Shown: piece after piece, positions 1 through 15,100 of the stretch
Position numbering within the stretch: the stretch's first letter is position 1
Layout: every line of letters begins with the position of its first letter
Source: Plazaster borealis
Taxonomy: Eukaryota > Echinodermata > Asteroidea > Forcipulatida > Labidiasteridae
Reading direction: 5' to 3'
NCBI GenBank assembly: GCA_021014325.1
Contig: CM037464.1
Location: 4,371,127-4,435,126, forward strand
DNA length: 64,000 nt
The notes under the pieces: generated by a model
Told to the model about the DNA's origin: nothing
Seen by the model: only the letters and a program-made list of their open reading frames with translations
Database searches by the model: none
Translations under genes and position numbers: made by a program

Positions 1-196
1 AGCTTTTGATACCATACTCACTTCACACTAAAGAAGTGAAACTTGAAAGAAAAGAGAAAACAAAACCTGGAGTGGAAATGCTTATTCTGTAACTTTGAAT
101 GGATGTGGACAAAGAGACAACAACTAAGTCTGTCCTCTTGGGCTGCTCAGTCGACACGTTGTAGATCTTGGCGGGGGGAAACTCTACAACCGACCT

Positions 197-3100
197 TTAT
201 TTCTTGTAGGCCTGGTTTCTTGGCATCAGTACGTCCATCGTGAGCAGCTGTGTGTTCCTGAGAATAATATGTGCTACCTCAATGTGATTCTTGTTCAAGA
301 CATATTCACCGTTTACAAAGTACAGATACTGTCTAACCTGAGAGTGAACAAACAAAATTAAAAAATAAAAATATTAGAGTGGCGTGTCGTGGTCTAGCTC
401 TCTAGTGCACCAGACAAAAGTTCTGGTGTTGCCAGTGTTTGGGTTCAAATTCTGGTATAATGGCACCTGTGTCCTTGAGCAAGACACTTTAAAGCATAAT
501 TGCTTTGTCCTTTGGATGGGACAACAAGCGGTAGGTCCTGTGTGTTGTGCGACTCGTGTAGAAGAACCCGAACGGTATAGTGCATTGGACTCAAGTTCTG
601 GTGGTTCAGTCATTACGATGTGGGTTCGAATCCCGGTCATGACACTTGTGTCCTTGAGCAAGACACTTGACTTGAATTGCCTCTCTTCACCCGGGGGGGG
701 GGGGGGGGGGGGGTAAATGGGCGACTGTGAGGGCAGAGACGGTTCTTGTGCTTGATTTAGCTTGGTGGGCTACATAGTAAGCAGCACAGGCTGTATACTC
801 CCCAGGGAGCTGAGATGATTTAGGGGATGAAATAAAATAATGGCCCAGTCACCAGGGGCAATAATGTAGGGAGTGTCATGAGCATCACTGAGTGACATAT
901 TGAGCACATATATAAGAAGCCACTGTTATTATTATTATTACACTTACAGTTAAGAGAAGGGGTTGCCAAACAAATTAACAAATTAAACAATCTCTACACA
1001 ACAAATGATACAGACCAGACTATGTTTCCCTTTGGCCTCAGTTCGGTTACATTGGTTTGTATTGTAGAAAAAAAATGAATATGGCTATCCTATTGAATGG
1101 CCTTCCATACTGACCTTTAACCCCGCTGCAGCTGCCGGTCCGGTAGGGTCCACTGTCTGAACAAAGGACGGGCCCTCACCCCGGACAACAAATCCAAATC
1201 CAACTGAATCTCCGATGATCTAGCACAAACAAAATTAAAAAATAGTTGAAGAAACAAAATCACCAAACATTCATGCTATATCAGAGTATTGCAAGAGTCA
1301 CCTTGCATTAGATAAAGGTAAGGTAAACAACTAGTAACATTCAAAACAAAAAATACATTTCAAATAAATAATAAAAAAATAATACAGATTTTAAAAGACT
1401 TGAAACAGTATGGCAATCGAAACTCATTTGAATAAAGATTATAATTTAGAAAATATGGTCCGAAATGGCATTGTGTAATCTTCTCTCTTTTGAGCTGTGG
1501 TGTTCCTGAAGAAGAAGAAGTGGTGTAACAACTCGACGTTTCGATCAGTATGCCCTGCGTGTCTTCAGGAGAACAGAATACCGATTGAGATGTTGAGTTG
1601 TGACAGCAATAGCTGTTTTTTAGAGCCACCACAACTCTGTACAGAGATATAGGGGACAGTGCACCCCTAACCTTAGTTTCTGGATTATTCTCCCACTGTG
1701 CAAAGTTTCAAATCCTACAACCAATTTATTTACTTTAATAGTCCGTTTGACGTATGGCGACTCTGGGTCAAGCAACATCGCAACCGATGGGTTCTGGTGA
1801 CCAAACATGGGGGACATGTGATTATCCTGCGAGCCGGAGCTTGTTGACATATCCTCACTGTCCGACTCAGATATGGTGTTCCTTCCCAATACGGCCGAGT
1901 TCATGTTATCGTCCTGCTCAGGACCGTTCCCGAGGTAAAACGTCGGAAGGGCTGGGGTGATCACTGGAGAGTCTACTAAGGCTGGCGGGGATTTGGTTGG
2001 GGAGGGTCTCGTGTGCGCTTGAAGCTTTTGTTGCGGCTGCGCCACGTTAGTCTCCAAGGTCACGCTTCGCGGTCGGTCGTCCAGCTCTAAGAGGTCAATG
2101 ACCTTAAGATGGGCAAGCTCTGGATGGAACTGATACAGGTGACGCTCATCCTTAAAATGATGCTCGGTTGTTACTAAGGAATGAATGACAGAAATTAGGA
2201 AATGAAAATGGAGGAAATTTGCCCTTTTTGTTTTCCATGTGAACCAAATATGATGTGATGCAAAACAAGTACAAGAACTGCTTTTATGTCATGTTATTAT
2301 AATTATTTTTATCTATTTTGTCATTGATGTAAGAAAACACCATACAGGGAGTCGAAATAAGATGAAACTGTAACTGTAATGCAAGGGAAATTCCCTCTTG
2401 AAAGCGCCCTCATGCAGTCAAAAATATTGCCAATTTCCTTGATGTCCCTGGTCATTGCTTCGGTGCCCCTTGAAATGTTCCCATACACATTTAAATTTCC
2501 CTCATATAGTTGCTCTTTAGCAAGGAGAACCTGCCTTACCCTTACAAAAAAGAAGTATCAGGCCTGTGTAATTTGGGTTGGTACACTTTGAAAGTACTCT
2601 TTTTTTATTTTATATTAGATTAACAAAAAAAGGAACAATATTAATGGCCTCGCGTTACGACCCTAGCAGAGTCTTTCTCAAAGGCTAACAGACTCAGCTT
2701 GGGTCAAATCTTGAGGCCATTACAGGCAAAGTATACCTTTGGTTTTTGGAACCGTTCGATTGTTTTAATCCTATATAAATGTAGATATATACAATAAAAC
2801 TAACCTGTGTAAATTTCATTTCAAAAGGTGATAGCGTTTTTGAGATATTGTCCAAAATCTGAAGCGGTTATGTCCATGCAGGAGGAATAATCCGTAATTG
2901 AAATACACAATCTGAGAAACGTTACCCACAGTAAAGTTTTCTCAGATTCAAATTTTTGGGGATCTGATATATTTTTCCATAACCACATTACTTCGAAGTG
3001 AAATGATTCTCAGAATGCTTTATACTATCGAAAGCTGCTGTACTTCTAACCAAGTAAGTTTCTATTGCCATTAATTTTAAGAGTGATTACCAAACGTATA

Positions 3101-6100
3101 CCTTCCCTATAACAATACTTTGACATTCATACCATTGGTCATTTTTGCTGGTAGGCAGTTTGCAACAGCCAATTCTAATTTCTCATAAATAAAACCAAGA
3201 AGGGGGAAATACGTGAGTGATAGGACCTTACCATGTCGAATGAGATCTGTCTCCAGTAAATCTTTCCCTAGACCCACAGCCTCTTGTCTGGATGAGCATG
3301 TACCGTTCTTCACCAGCCAATTCACGAGCTGAGTACCGTAAAAACTCTAAACAAACAAGGGGAAACAGTTAACTACAGATAGTTTGCGGAGACACCATAA
3401 TATACAAAACAAAATCTCTCTATGAATTGTATTTAGTCTGAAACCACCACAACTCTTAGAGAGAGATTTGTACGCAAATGGTGTCTCTGCAAACCTCACT
3501 AGATTGCAATCAAAGTTTCAAATCTTACTTACAAATAGTTTTTTATAAGCTAGACATGGATACTATTAACTAAACTTTATTTCCAAATCCAAACAAGAAT
3601 GTGATCAATATATGGAGAGAGTATGGATATGTAAATACATAATGCAGTGGAAAAGAAAATGAATCTTGGAAGTGGAAGGGGGTTCATGAAAAGCACAGCG
3701 TGTCGAGTATGGGCCCCCTAAATAATATCATTTGTAGATAGGGAACATTGAGGACCCAAGCTAGTAGCTTTGGTCCTTGATGTTCTAGCTACAACCACCA
3801 GTACAGAACAGAACAAACAATATATGTATTAAGACAAACACTAGAATGACAATGGAGAAATTATGAAATGTATAAATTTAGAATAATAAACAATCTTAAA
3901 TCTTAAACATGACAACAAGGAATTACACAGAGCAAAACAAGAGCCTGTAAAACAGGTAAGTATCATGAACAAGTAAATCACACTGAATATAGATAATAAT
4001 GAATGGATGACACGATTCCGTAAAGGCTGAAAAGCAGAAAATACAATGTACTGCCGAAGAAAATCATGACCTGAGCAAAATTTAGTCAGACCATTCACAA
4101 AATAGTGTAAATTGCACTGTAGTTTGGCTTGAAACCCGTTTTCGCACAAAGCTTTTTATGAAAGTGGGCCCCCTGTCTGAACTGATGGTTTTGGCAGTTG
4201 GCTAAACTGTCTGTTTTTTTCCTCCTCAAACTTGGGATCAGTTATGAAAATTTACACAAATAATCAACCCTTCTATTTTTGAGGCTCTCTCGTAAAGAAT
4301 AACTAACTTATTGCACTGTACTTATTTGCTATCCCCTTTCTCCCAGTTTGGTATTGCTCATTTTACCATATCAACATTTGCTTAGTGACAGTGCACAATT
4401 TTTTTATTTAAATAAACAAGAAAAATACCCAAGTTTTAAAAGACTGCACTCATATCAAATACCCCTCTCGATACAAATGAATCAACGAGCAAATAAATGT
4501 GAAAACACAGAGTGACTCATCCAGTAGTACATGGCAGTGACTTAAACACTGAGCATTTTGTGAGGATTTTTCGATGGCGATTCTGTGAACTGTTACACCA
4601 GAGAATCGGCTGAGGGTTAGGGTGCACAAGCCATAGGGTCATACATGGGACACGAGTCCAAAAGGAGGTCAGAATACAAAATACAGCATATGGAGTGTGT
4701 ATAGATTCATGGCTGTGAATTCATCATATGATGGAGAAATTCCTCACAGGATTCAAATTTGAAGGAAAAGTCCACAAGACCACTGGGCTTGTAGAGCAAA
4801 AAATATCTACTGCACCAGAATTTCTTTTTTTTTACAAGACCAGAATCAAAATGAGCAAACAAACTTTCTACACAGTTAACATGAAAACTGTTTTTATTAC
4901 AACAGAAGATTTATCACATTTGTCCGGTCGTGAGTTTACTGGCCCGAGGCTAAAACGGTTTCAGGCCTGTGGTCCAGTGGAAATTTTGAGTTCTGAATTA
5001 CGTCAGGGTTTTTTGGGGATAAAGAGTTCTACCAGCAGGGTGTCTGGGTTTTCCCCTGGTTGAGTACCTTAAGTGTTGTCCTCCAATTCGTACATGCAAA
5101 TGAATTGTATTGTAATAGTAATTTTTGATTTGTTTCATTACACGTCCAACAGCGGTAGTGCCAATAACAAGATGAATGGGAGACCAGTCACGGTGAAGAA
5201 ATATTCAGGAAAATTCTCAATGGGGAAAACCACGCAATCAGGGACTGAAAACCCAATCCACACGCAATAAGGCTCCGGGTCTGAGGCAGGATTCAATCCT
5301 ACATCCACAGAAGTGAAAGGCAGGGGAAAGAAACCACCGAGCCAACCCTGATTAAAACCTAAATTTAACCTTAACAGCGTATTTTTAGTTCCAGCACGGA
5401 ACAACAGGCATGATATCTGACCAGTCAGAAAAGCAGGACAATCATTCTGAGTACAAGGATTTCAAAACCTAAATATGGTATAGACCAAGGGCTATTTTTA
5501 AATCTGTTTGATGTTTGCTTCCACCAACTGTGGCTACTATTTATGGGATGATTTTTGGTAGATTGCTAATCCCGTTATGATTAAAAGATTATCCTTAATC
5601 TGACCAGTGCGTATTTATGAGTCACATAGTGGCAGCTGTTACATCTTCCTGGCATAAACTGGTACCCAATAATTTGTTAAAAATAATTCTGTCTGAAATG
5701 CTTTAGGGCTATTAAATAACAATTTTGTTGATTTTGTTTGCCCCCAAGGAAAACAAAACTGGAAATCAGATTAAAGTAGGAAGAATATCATGTCTGCAAA
5801 CAACCACGGCTGGTTTCGTTTTTGTTTAGGTAACATGCTAACTGACCCATATATAGCCTAGTTTTGGTCACATGGATTTCTAATGGAGAGAAGGGGGAAA
5901 AAAAGGGGGAGAAAAGGAATGCAAATAGGGGCAAAAATGGTCATTCATTGGTCCGACTCATCATACCTTATCATACATAGTACCAAGCTCATTGTGTACC
6001 TTCATGATGGAGCTGTTGCCCAGCTGTGTTAACCTGCGAAAATGAATTGAGAAAGATTGATTGGATTGACCAATGGGAAAGCTGAAATTTCCTTTGCCTT

Positions 6101-9100
6101 GCAACCCTTAACAATATGCAGATCGCTTTCCAACACACAACTGGTGTCTCAAAGAACTTATTGTTTGTTATGATACATGTAGGTGAAAAGAGCTATGTTA
6201 GATCAATGAGACCCATAGCACCTTGTCAGGCAGAGTCATAACCAGCAAACCTGGGGGGGTTTTAAATCTAACAACTTACTCATGATACAACTGGTGACTT
6301 TTGATGTACAGCTCTGTGTCTCTGCTGTGCGGCAGGGTACCATCGTCAACTCGAAATCGGTAAAAGAGGTACGCATCCTTAAAGACGTGGTCGTCGCAAA
6401 CTGTAACGGAACAAATTAACAAAATTTGAAGAATTTATTTCATCTTTAAGAGATAACACATGATGGTAACATTATAAAAAAACAAAATATTAGTAAAAAA
6501 AAAATAAAAAAAATAAAAAGATTTATATTTTGCCTCGGCTTTAGTGCATTTTTTAATGGACTCCGTGCGCGCCTATTTTGATTGCAGCAAAAAAACTGTT
6601 CCATCAAGCTCTACCCCCATAATAGCGTGAATACGCACCCAAAAGTATGAAACGCTTAAGTTACATTACAAAATGTAAAATGTTTCCCCTATTTGGATTG
6701 CTGTGTCGTGTCTTAGGTGTGTGGCATGGGGCAAAGCAAGACACGTGTTTCGTAGGTACTGCTATGTACATGAATTTTAGCCTTTGGGTTGCAACCTTTG
6801 TTTTTAATAACTGTTATTGCTCATGCTTCCCAGTCCTGAGTAACATGTATGTTTTCATTCTAGTTGTGAAGCCAAGGGTTCTCAGAAAAGCGAACTTAAT
6901 CACTATACTAGCCAAAAACCCCATGGAGAGGAGACAAGGAAGGAAGTACATGTATCAGTATTAGATGTGGGAGGAAAACCCCAGGGAATTGTTCCAGGGA
7001 AAACCCAAGCAACCAGGTAAGGACTGCAAACCCAATCCACATAATTGACCCCCATCGGGATTCGAACCAGGGTCGTAGAGGTGGAAGGCAAGGAAAAGAG
7101 ACTGCTACGCCGACCCGTCCGCCAACATTGCCCATCCAGACATCCGAAGAGAGTCTGCCATATCAAGTCTGGTTCTCAAGATCCAATCTAACCCTGAGAT
7201 TCCTCTCTTCAGTGACATGAACTTCAATCCCAGGCCCACACTCAAGTCCAGACACCTTATCTGTTCAAATATTGCAGGCCTGATGCTTTGTTCTTGAAAG
7301 GGCAAGGGCACCAAGACGTATTTCTCCTTGGCAAACGGCACCACTATGAGGAAATTGTTGATTTCTTTTGAAACAATTCACAGGGCATCAAGGCAACAAC
7401 CAGGGGCGACGGAGGCAATGGCCTCCTTGAAGTATCAGGCCAAGTTACTGGGAACGGCACAGCAACTGCGGAAGACCTATGTTGGTCGTCGCCGACCCCT
7501 CCATCCAGAGACCTTCCCCGCCTTCAATGGTGCCTCATGAACCAGTTCCAAACAGACGCTGGGCCTCGCCGCAGCAGCCTATACAAGTCTGGCTACTCCA
7601 CATCTCAGTTTTCTGACTGTGGTGAACTCCAGATGATGCACAATATGGTAGGCGCCTGCCCACTCTTTCAAGGGGCAGTGTCGTCATCATAATCAAAGCA
7701 GGCCTGCTGCTGTACATGGAATTATGAACTCTCACCTTCGTCTGCTACTGCACGCGCTCTCCCTCCATCCGTATCATATCTTTGGAGAGTGCACGCGTGC
7801 GTGCTGTAACTGGGTGAGAGTTCATAAATTCATGAACAGCCACAGCCTGTGGCTGTTCATGAATTTATGAATTCGGGGCTGCTTTGGTCATGAAAACACA
7901 ACCCCTTTAATAGTGGCATAGAATATGAATAATACCTACATGATGGTCATTGAATGACATTTGCTTATGTTGGGCACAGCTTTTGATCAGGCTTATGGAA
8001 ATGTAGGTCTTCAGAAGCTATTTTCTTGACCTTGACTTTCTCAACAATAATTATGCGCAAGAGAAGTCCACATTGTAAAGTGTATATTAATATTGTTTTA
8101 ACTCTTTCACGCGCCGACCGGTCGCTAGCGACCGATTTAAATCCCTTCAAAGAAAAAATAGTTGTAAAACAAAAGATAAAGATCGCACGGCCACACAGTT
8201 TTCAGAATGGAAAAGAGGGCTCCTGAGGGTGCTATTGTGACCTGGTTTTGTTTGGGGGGGGATCGCTATTTGCAAAAAACACGTAAACAATTATTGTGTC
8301 CATATGATCAATTTATCACTAAAATAATTCGGGGTTAAATTATTAGTTTACCATGATGAATAACATTGTGGCTCTGTAGTATATTCAGCATCAGCGTCGC
8401 CGTCGGCCTGTCCTTGACGCTGATGTTTTTGATCAGCCAATCAACAGCCTCGTTGCCAATAAAACTTTTGGGGTACATGCGTAGGTGATGCCTTCTGTCC
8501 TTCACCATAGCTGGATTACATGAATGGAAACTTAGTCTGGTGGAGACAAAAATGAACAAAAGAAAAACGATGATTTATTAAAGGTATCGTACACGTTTGG
8601 TTATGACTCAAAACAAATATGAGCATAAAAACTTACTTGGTAACAAGCAACGGAGAGCTGTTGATAGTCTAAAACATTGTGAGAAACGACTCCCTCTGAA
8701 GCAACGTAGTTTTTGAGAAAGCGGTAATTTCTCACTAAAATAATAAAAACTTCTTGCAAGAAGTTTTTATTCCTATCTGAAAGCACCACAATTTGTACAA
8801 CAAAAGGGAGTTTTTCTTTCATCACTTTCTTGCAACTTCGATGACCAATTCAGCCCAAATTTTCACAGGCTTGTTTTTTTATGCATATGTTGGGATACAC
8901 CAAGTGAGAATACTGGTCTTTGACAATTACCAAACGTGTACAGTGCCTTTAAAACTTATATAAAGCTTCCAACACAAAAAAAACGCCGGTATTGCTCTTG
9001 AGGCAGAAATTAGCAGGTGAATGATTGAATGCTGATATCAGGCAGAACAACCAAGAAAATTGGGCGGCAACTACAGGGCCAGCAGGCCAAGTCATGGAAA

Positions 9101-12100
9101 ACTTTGTCAACCCCTGACGATAACTTGCGTTGTTATTATAATTATTATATATTTCTGGTAATAAAGCCAAGGATGCCTTATAAGTGAACTTAATCACTGT
9201 AGCTCGCAAGCCTGAGGAAACCTGTAACCAAGGATGCTTGCTATGTGAACCAGAAACACCGGGGTTAGCCCCTACTCTTCCATGACGAGTGTTATGGGTT
9301 CTTTTACGTGCACTACCAATGCTACATACATTTGTAGGACCTAACTGCTTAATGTCCCATCTGAAGGACAAAGCAACTATGATAAAGTATCTTGCTCAAG
9401 GATACAAGTGTCATGACCGGGACTCGAACCCACACTCTGCTGATCAAAAACACCAGAGCTTGGGTCCGGTGCTCTTAACCACTCGGCCACGACACGCCAC
9501 TTTTAAGCAGTTGAACACCTGACGCTAACTTGCCTTGCATGTTTTTTAAGCTGTTCATTGTTCAGCTGAGTGAAAGATACATTTATCTTGTATAAGATTA
9601 CCAATATGGCATACCATGTGTGCATATTGTTCAACAGGTATGACATCCTTCAAGGTATCAAGTGGAAATAAGTTGTCAACATTTGCTGAAAATTAGTTCA
9701 CAAGGGTGCTCAAAGTCTATTCAAATATCTTGCCCAACAATAAATAAAATGGGGAAGTTTTTGAGTGTAGAGGGGCTCCTTGGGAAAAAAACAAACAAAA
9801 ACTGTTTGTCTAATTCTCTGAAATTCAACACCAAACTATTGCCGGGGGAATTTCCAATGTACTTGTAGTTCCTAACAACCAAAGAAAAAACAAATGTGTT
9901 CCAACAAGGCAAGGGGATTTCCAGATTGTCTTTTGCAGGAAATGTTTTTCTAAAATCCTCCATTGCTTTCAAAACAATTTTTTTTCTAAATCCTACTTGC
10001 ATTCAACCTTCTACCGAGACAAAAATGAAGTACCGTTACTTGCAGCAGAGGGTTTGTAAAGCCTTAACTTCCTTTTTTTTTAGCGGGTACTCAGCGCCCG
10101 ACGACAATAAAATTCACAGTTCAGAGTCCACTCAAAAGAATTATAGCAATACTTTGGTATATCAACAGTACTTATATATAGTTAGGTATTACCCAGTTGA
10201 ATTGCCTTGTATTGTGTAACAGCACTTGAAACTTTAAAAATAACACATCCTTGCCCATGTTATGAACCCTGTACTATGGACTAAAGAACACTACATTTTA
10301 TCACCAAAACTAACTTCCATGTATCACTATCGGTGCTTCAACTTGAGGCCAATGGATGGATTATTATTAGTCAATGTAATCATTCAAATAAATGTAAATA
10401 CAGAAGGAATCCTGGTATGATGGGATGGCAGGGGGGCAATAATGGAGATTGACAGAGTGGAAAATGCCGAGGCTTCAAGCGGTACCAAGTACGAAGGAGT
10501 AATTCTGTTGCTCAACAAACAAACGGTCACAAAGCATTGATCACTTCCTTCATGCCATAGTTTCATAAAACTAAATCAAAATGAAAAAGAAGAAATCTTT
10601 TTGGAATGTGTGATATTATTTTGGTTTATCCTTGCACTTTATAATTAGCACTCTAATGTACTCAACGCTTTCTGTCCTGTAGACAGAAAATAGTCCACAG
10701 GCATACTGGACAGAAGCTCTGGTGTTTCTGACAAGCAGAGTGTGGGTTCGAGTCCCGGTCGTGACACTTGTGTCCTCAAACAAGACACTTAAACCATTAT
10801 TGCTTCGTCCTTCAGATGGGACATACATGTAAAGCCGTAGGTCACGGGTGTGTGGTGTAATGCCTGTAAAAGAACCCAGTACACATTTTGTAAAGAGAAG
10901 GGGTTCGCCCCAGTGTTTTCTGGTATGTTGGCTGCACATTGCGCCATTACCTAGCTCAACATACCTTGTACTGTAGAAGAAAAAAATACGAGCTTTGAGA
11001 CGCCATTGGGTGTATTAAAGCCTAAAATAAGAACTGCGAATTATTATTATTATATTTACTACGGTGGGATTTGAACCCACAATCCCAGCATTATAGAGCT
11101 GATCAACCACTAGACCATCGGACGTGCCTCATTTTGAGAGACCAGTTCGAAGTCCATAATTGGCAGTGCAGCAACAATTTAACAGCATGTATTATAATAG
11201 CATCAGGGACAAACAATACTTGTGTTTGGTTATATACCTTTACACCAATGGAGGATAAGCACCGATTACTCAGTGCTATGACTACAAATGTAGGTCATCT
11301 GCTCCAGAATGTGATTGTCCTATGAATAACACTGCTGTAGTATGTCTGTGGATATTTTTATTCAAAGGGTCTGTACCGGTATACATTTGGTAATGATTCT
11401 GAAAATTAATAGCAATAAAAACTTACTTGGTAAAAGGTACAGCAGCTTTGGATAGTATAATGCATTTTGAGAAACTTTTCCCTTAGAAAGACTGCGGTTA
11501 TGGAAAAAGATATCTTTTTATCCCCCAAAACATTTGAATCTGAGAAGCGTTACTGACAAACGTTTCTCAGATTGTGTATTCAAATTGCAGATTATTCTTC
11601 CTGTGTGGACATAACCGCTCCAGATTTTCGGCAATATAGGCCCTAATGCATTTTGAGAAAGTTTTCACTTAGAAGTACTGCGGTTATGGAAAAAGATATC
11701 ACTTTTTATCCCCAAAAATTTGAATCTGAGAAGCGTTACTGACCGTAACAATTCTCAGATTGTGTATTCCAATTGCAGATTATTCTTCCTGCGTGGACAT
11801 AACCGCTCCAGATTTTCGGCAATATCTCAAAAACGCTCCAACCTTTTGAAATGAAATTTTCACAGGTTAGTTTTATGGTACATATCTACAACTATGTAGG
11901 ATTGAAACAAACAGTGGGTTCCAATTACCAAACGTATACAATCCCTTTAATGGACTCTGAAAGCACCAGGTAATCAGTGTTTGTGACACATACATGTACA
12001 TGTAAGGATAAAACCAAAATAATTGTTGATGCAATTACTATTTATGTTGTTATTTTTTCATTAAATTGATGAATGTACTTTCTTTACGTTTGGTAATTGG

Positions 12101-15100
12101 AACCCACTGTTTGTTTCAATCCGATAGTTGTAAACAATATGCTATAAAACTAAGGTGGTAGTGTTTTTGAGATATTGCCGAAAATCTGGAGTGGTTATGT
12201 CCATGCAGGAAGAATAATCTGCAATTGGAATACACTATATCTGAGCAGTAACGCTTCTCAGATTCAAAATTGTTGAGATAACCGCAGTACTTTGAAGTGA
12301 AAAGTTTCTCAAAGTCAAAACGCATTAGACTATCCAAGCTGCTGCACTTCTTACCAAGTAAGTTTGTATTGCCATTAATTGTCAGAGACATACCAAACGT
12401 ATACAGTAAAGGTTTGAAGTTTCTCCCTCAACTACAGTGAAACCAGAACTCTTGACTTGAATCGTTTCCCCAGGTACCAATTCAATAGTAAAAGTGGAAA
12501 CAAGAAATGTATAACAAATCTCCAAGTAGATAATTGAGGATAGGTTTCTGATGGGAAACAGCTGTTTTGGCAATGTGCAGAATTGCAGGAATACAAGTAG
12601 TTGACCTTTGACATTGACCCTTGACATTGGAGTCAGGGACAATCCTCAGCTGGGTACACATGCACTTACATTACAATACAAGTCACAAATCCTTCACCAT
12701 GTTTGTGTGCATACCAGCATGCAGTTGAGCAAAGTTTGTTAGCTGTATAATAAATTATTTAGGCCAAAAGCAAGATGTAAGAAAATTTTAAAAACCTGAA
12801 AAGTTATAGTCAAATTGCTGTGTCCACAAACATTAAATTACCAAAAGAATTTTGTTTACAGGCATTACGCAGCACACAGGACTTCGGCTTTGCATGTACG
12901 CTCCTTCCAAAGAACAAAGCAATTAATGGTTTTAAAAGTCTTGCTTAAAGGCACTGTACACGTTTGGTAATTGTCAAAGACCAGTGTTCTCACTTGGTGT
13001 ATCCCAACATATGCATAAAATAACAAGCCTGTGAAAATTTGGGCTCAATTGGTTATCGAAGTTGCAAGAAAATGATGAAAGAAAAACACCCCTGTTGTAC
13101 AAATTTGTGTGCTTTCAGATGTGAGAAATTACCTCTATCTCAAAAACTACGTTACTTCAGAGGGAGTCGTTTCTCACAATGTTTTATACTATCAACAGCT
13201 CTCTGTTGCTCGTTACCAAGTCAGTTTTTATGCTAATTTTTGAGTAATTACCAAACGTGTACGATGCCTTTAAGGATACAAGTGTCATGACCAGAACTCA
13301 AACCTATTGCTGGCTTGTTGTGAGTGTCCTGAGTGTCAAGATATTTTACCATTTTAACTGCTTTGTCCTTCGGATGATACAATAAGCCATACTGTAGGTC
13401 CCAGTGTACTAGGAGTGGTAAAAGAACCCATAACACTCATCGTGGAAGAGTGGGGTTAACCACTGTGTTTCTGGTTCACATAGCAAGCGCCCTTGTTTAC
13501 AGGTTTCCTCAGGCTTGCGAGCTACAGTCATTAAGTTCACTAATGAGGCATCCTTGGTTTCATTACCAGAAATATATATAATAATAATGAAAAAGGATAC
13601 CTTAGTATCACAAACGCGTAAACACAATATCAACCTCTACCCTCACAGGAACCCATTCATACACCTGGGTGAAGAGAAGCAATTATGATAGTTAAGCATC
13701 AAGGACACAAGTGTCATGGCCAGGATTCAGACTAATACCCCGACGACTTAACCACCAGAACTTGAGTCCAGGGCCAAATTTCTTGAGCTGCTTACGCAGA
13801 GAATTATGCTTGGCAACTTTCTGCTAAGCAAAAAAAGCAGGATACCAGTCACAGATTGTACACGTGACATGGTACTTCGGCTGGTAACCTTATTCTGGTA
13901 AGCATAATTTTGATGTGCTTAGCTACTTTTTGTGCTTAAGCAGCTCTATGAAATTGGGCCCTGTGCACCAGACCGCTGGGCCATGACATGCCAATAATGT
14001 ATACCTTGTGACAGACATTTCCCTGTTATGCGGCCACGCTCATTGATTTAATTTCTTCGACATTCCAAGTAGAAGGCAACGGATGGCTATTTACAAAGGA
14101 AGATGGAGTGCGAAAGATCTCTTACATACAGTACATGTAATTAGAGGTGAGACAGGTGCATTTCCAACTTAAGGTACATCCATTGGGGTTTTCTTTTGAG
14201 AACATCTCGCATCATTTTGAGACTTTTGACTTACGACTAGATTTTGTTTCAGACTACACTGGGCTCATCATGCAGCCACGTGCAAGGATGAAGAATGGGG
14301 GCGCTGTTTGCAAGGAGTTCCAAGGTCAAATTCAGATGTGTTATCCACTCAGTTTCCAATAGAGTACTTAACGAAAATGGGGGGAAAATTACAAGTCTCT
14401 AACCTCACGTTAAAATGGTGTACAATGCCACTGTGTTTGATATCCTTCAATAGCAATTTTTGTCAAAATCCAAAAACTTTCAATGATGTCGCATTTCAAA
14501 TAATTATAATGTCTGTACATTTTTGTGCAGAGAATTTTCAGTTCCTGCATTTTGATGATTATTCAGTCATAACGAATGGCATTGAATTTGAGCTTATGAC
14601 TGGCTTAGAAAATCCTCTTTGGACTGTACATTTGTTTTTGCTGTCCGATGACGTCATGTTTCAAATTTCACTCTGAAAGAGTATCAAATAAAACGATATT
14701 AACAAATAAGTTTAACCGAAGGTAGAAACTTGTAACTTTTTCCCAACTTTGATGAGGACTCTATCTATTGGAAAATGAGAGCAGATCACAATACTCAATT
14801 TGACCTTGGAGCCCCTCTTTAAATCTTTTGAATGCATGCAAAGTGTTCCCAATGAATATTCATGTCATCTTGGTCAAGTGGTTAGACTGAAGCCAGGACT
14901 TGCAATCACAAGGTTGTGGGTTCGAATCTGGCCAAGTTGACCGCTGGGTTCACAAAGACTAGAATAAAGTATTGTCGTCTAGTTACTGAATCACAATTTA
15001 TTGAATTTGTGCAATTCATAATCACAGACGTTAAACCAATGTTTGCATGAGAGAGATTGGCTGTTGCCAGCTTTGCGTTTATATCCCCTTGTGGGAGCTT

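Noticed and set aside
384..716. 110-codon open frame ending in poly-Gly
   Set aside because: SINE sequence including the poly-G tract.
14308..14676. 122-codon plus-strand frame
   Set aside because: Overlaps another frame, unusual composition, no homology recognised; not claimed as a gene.
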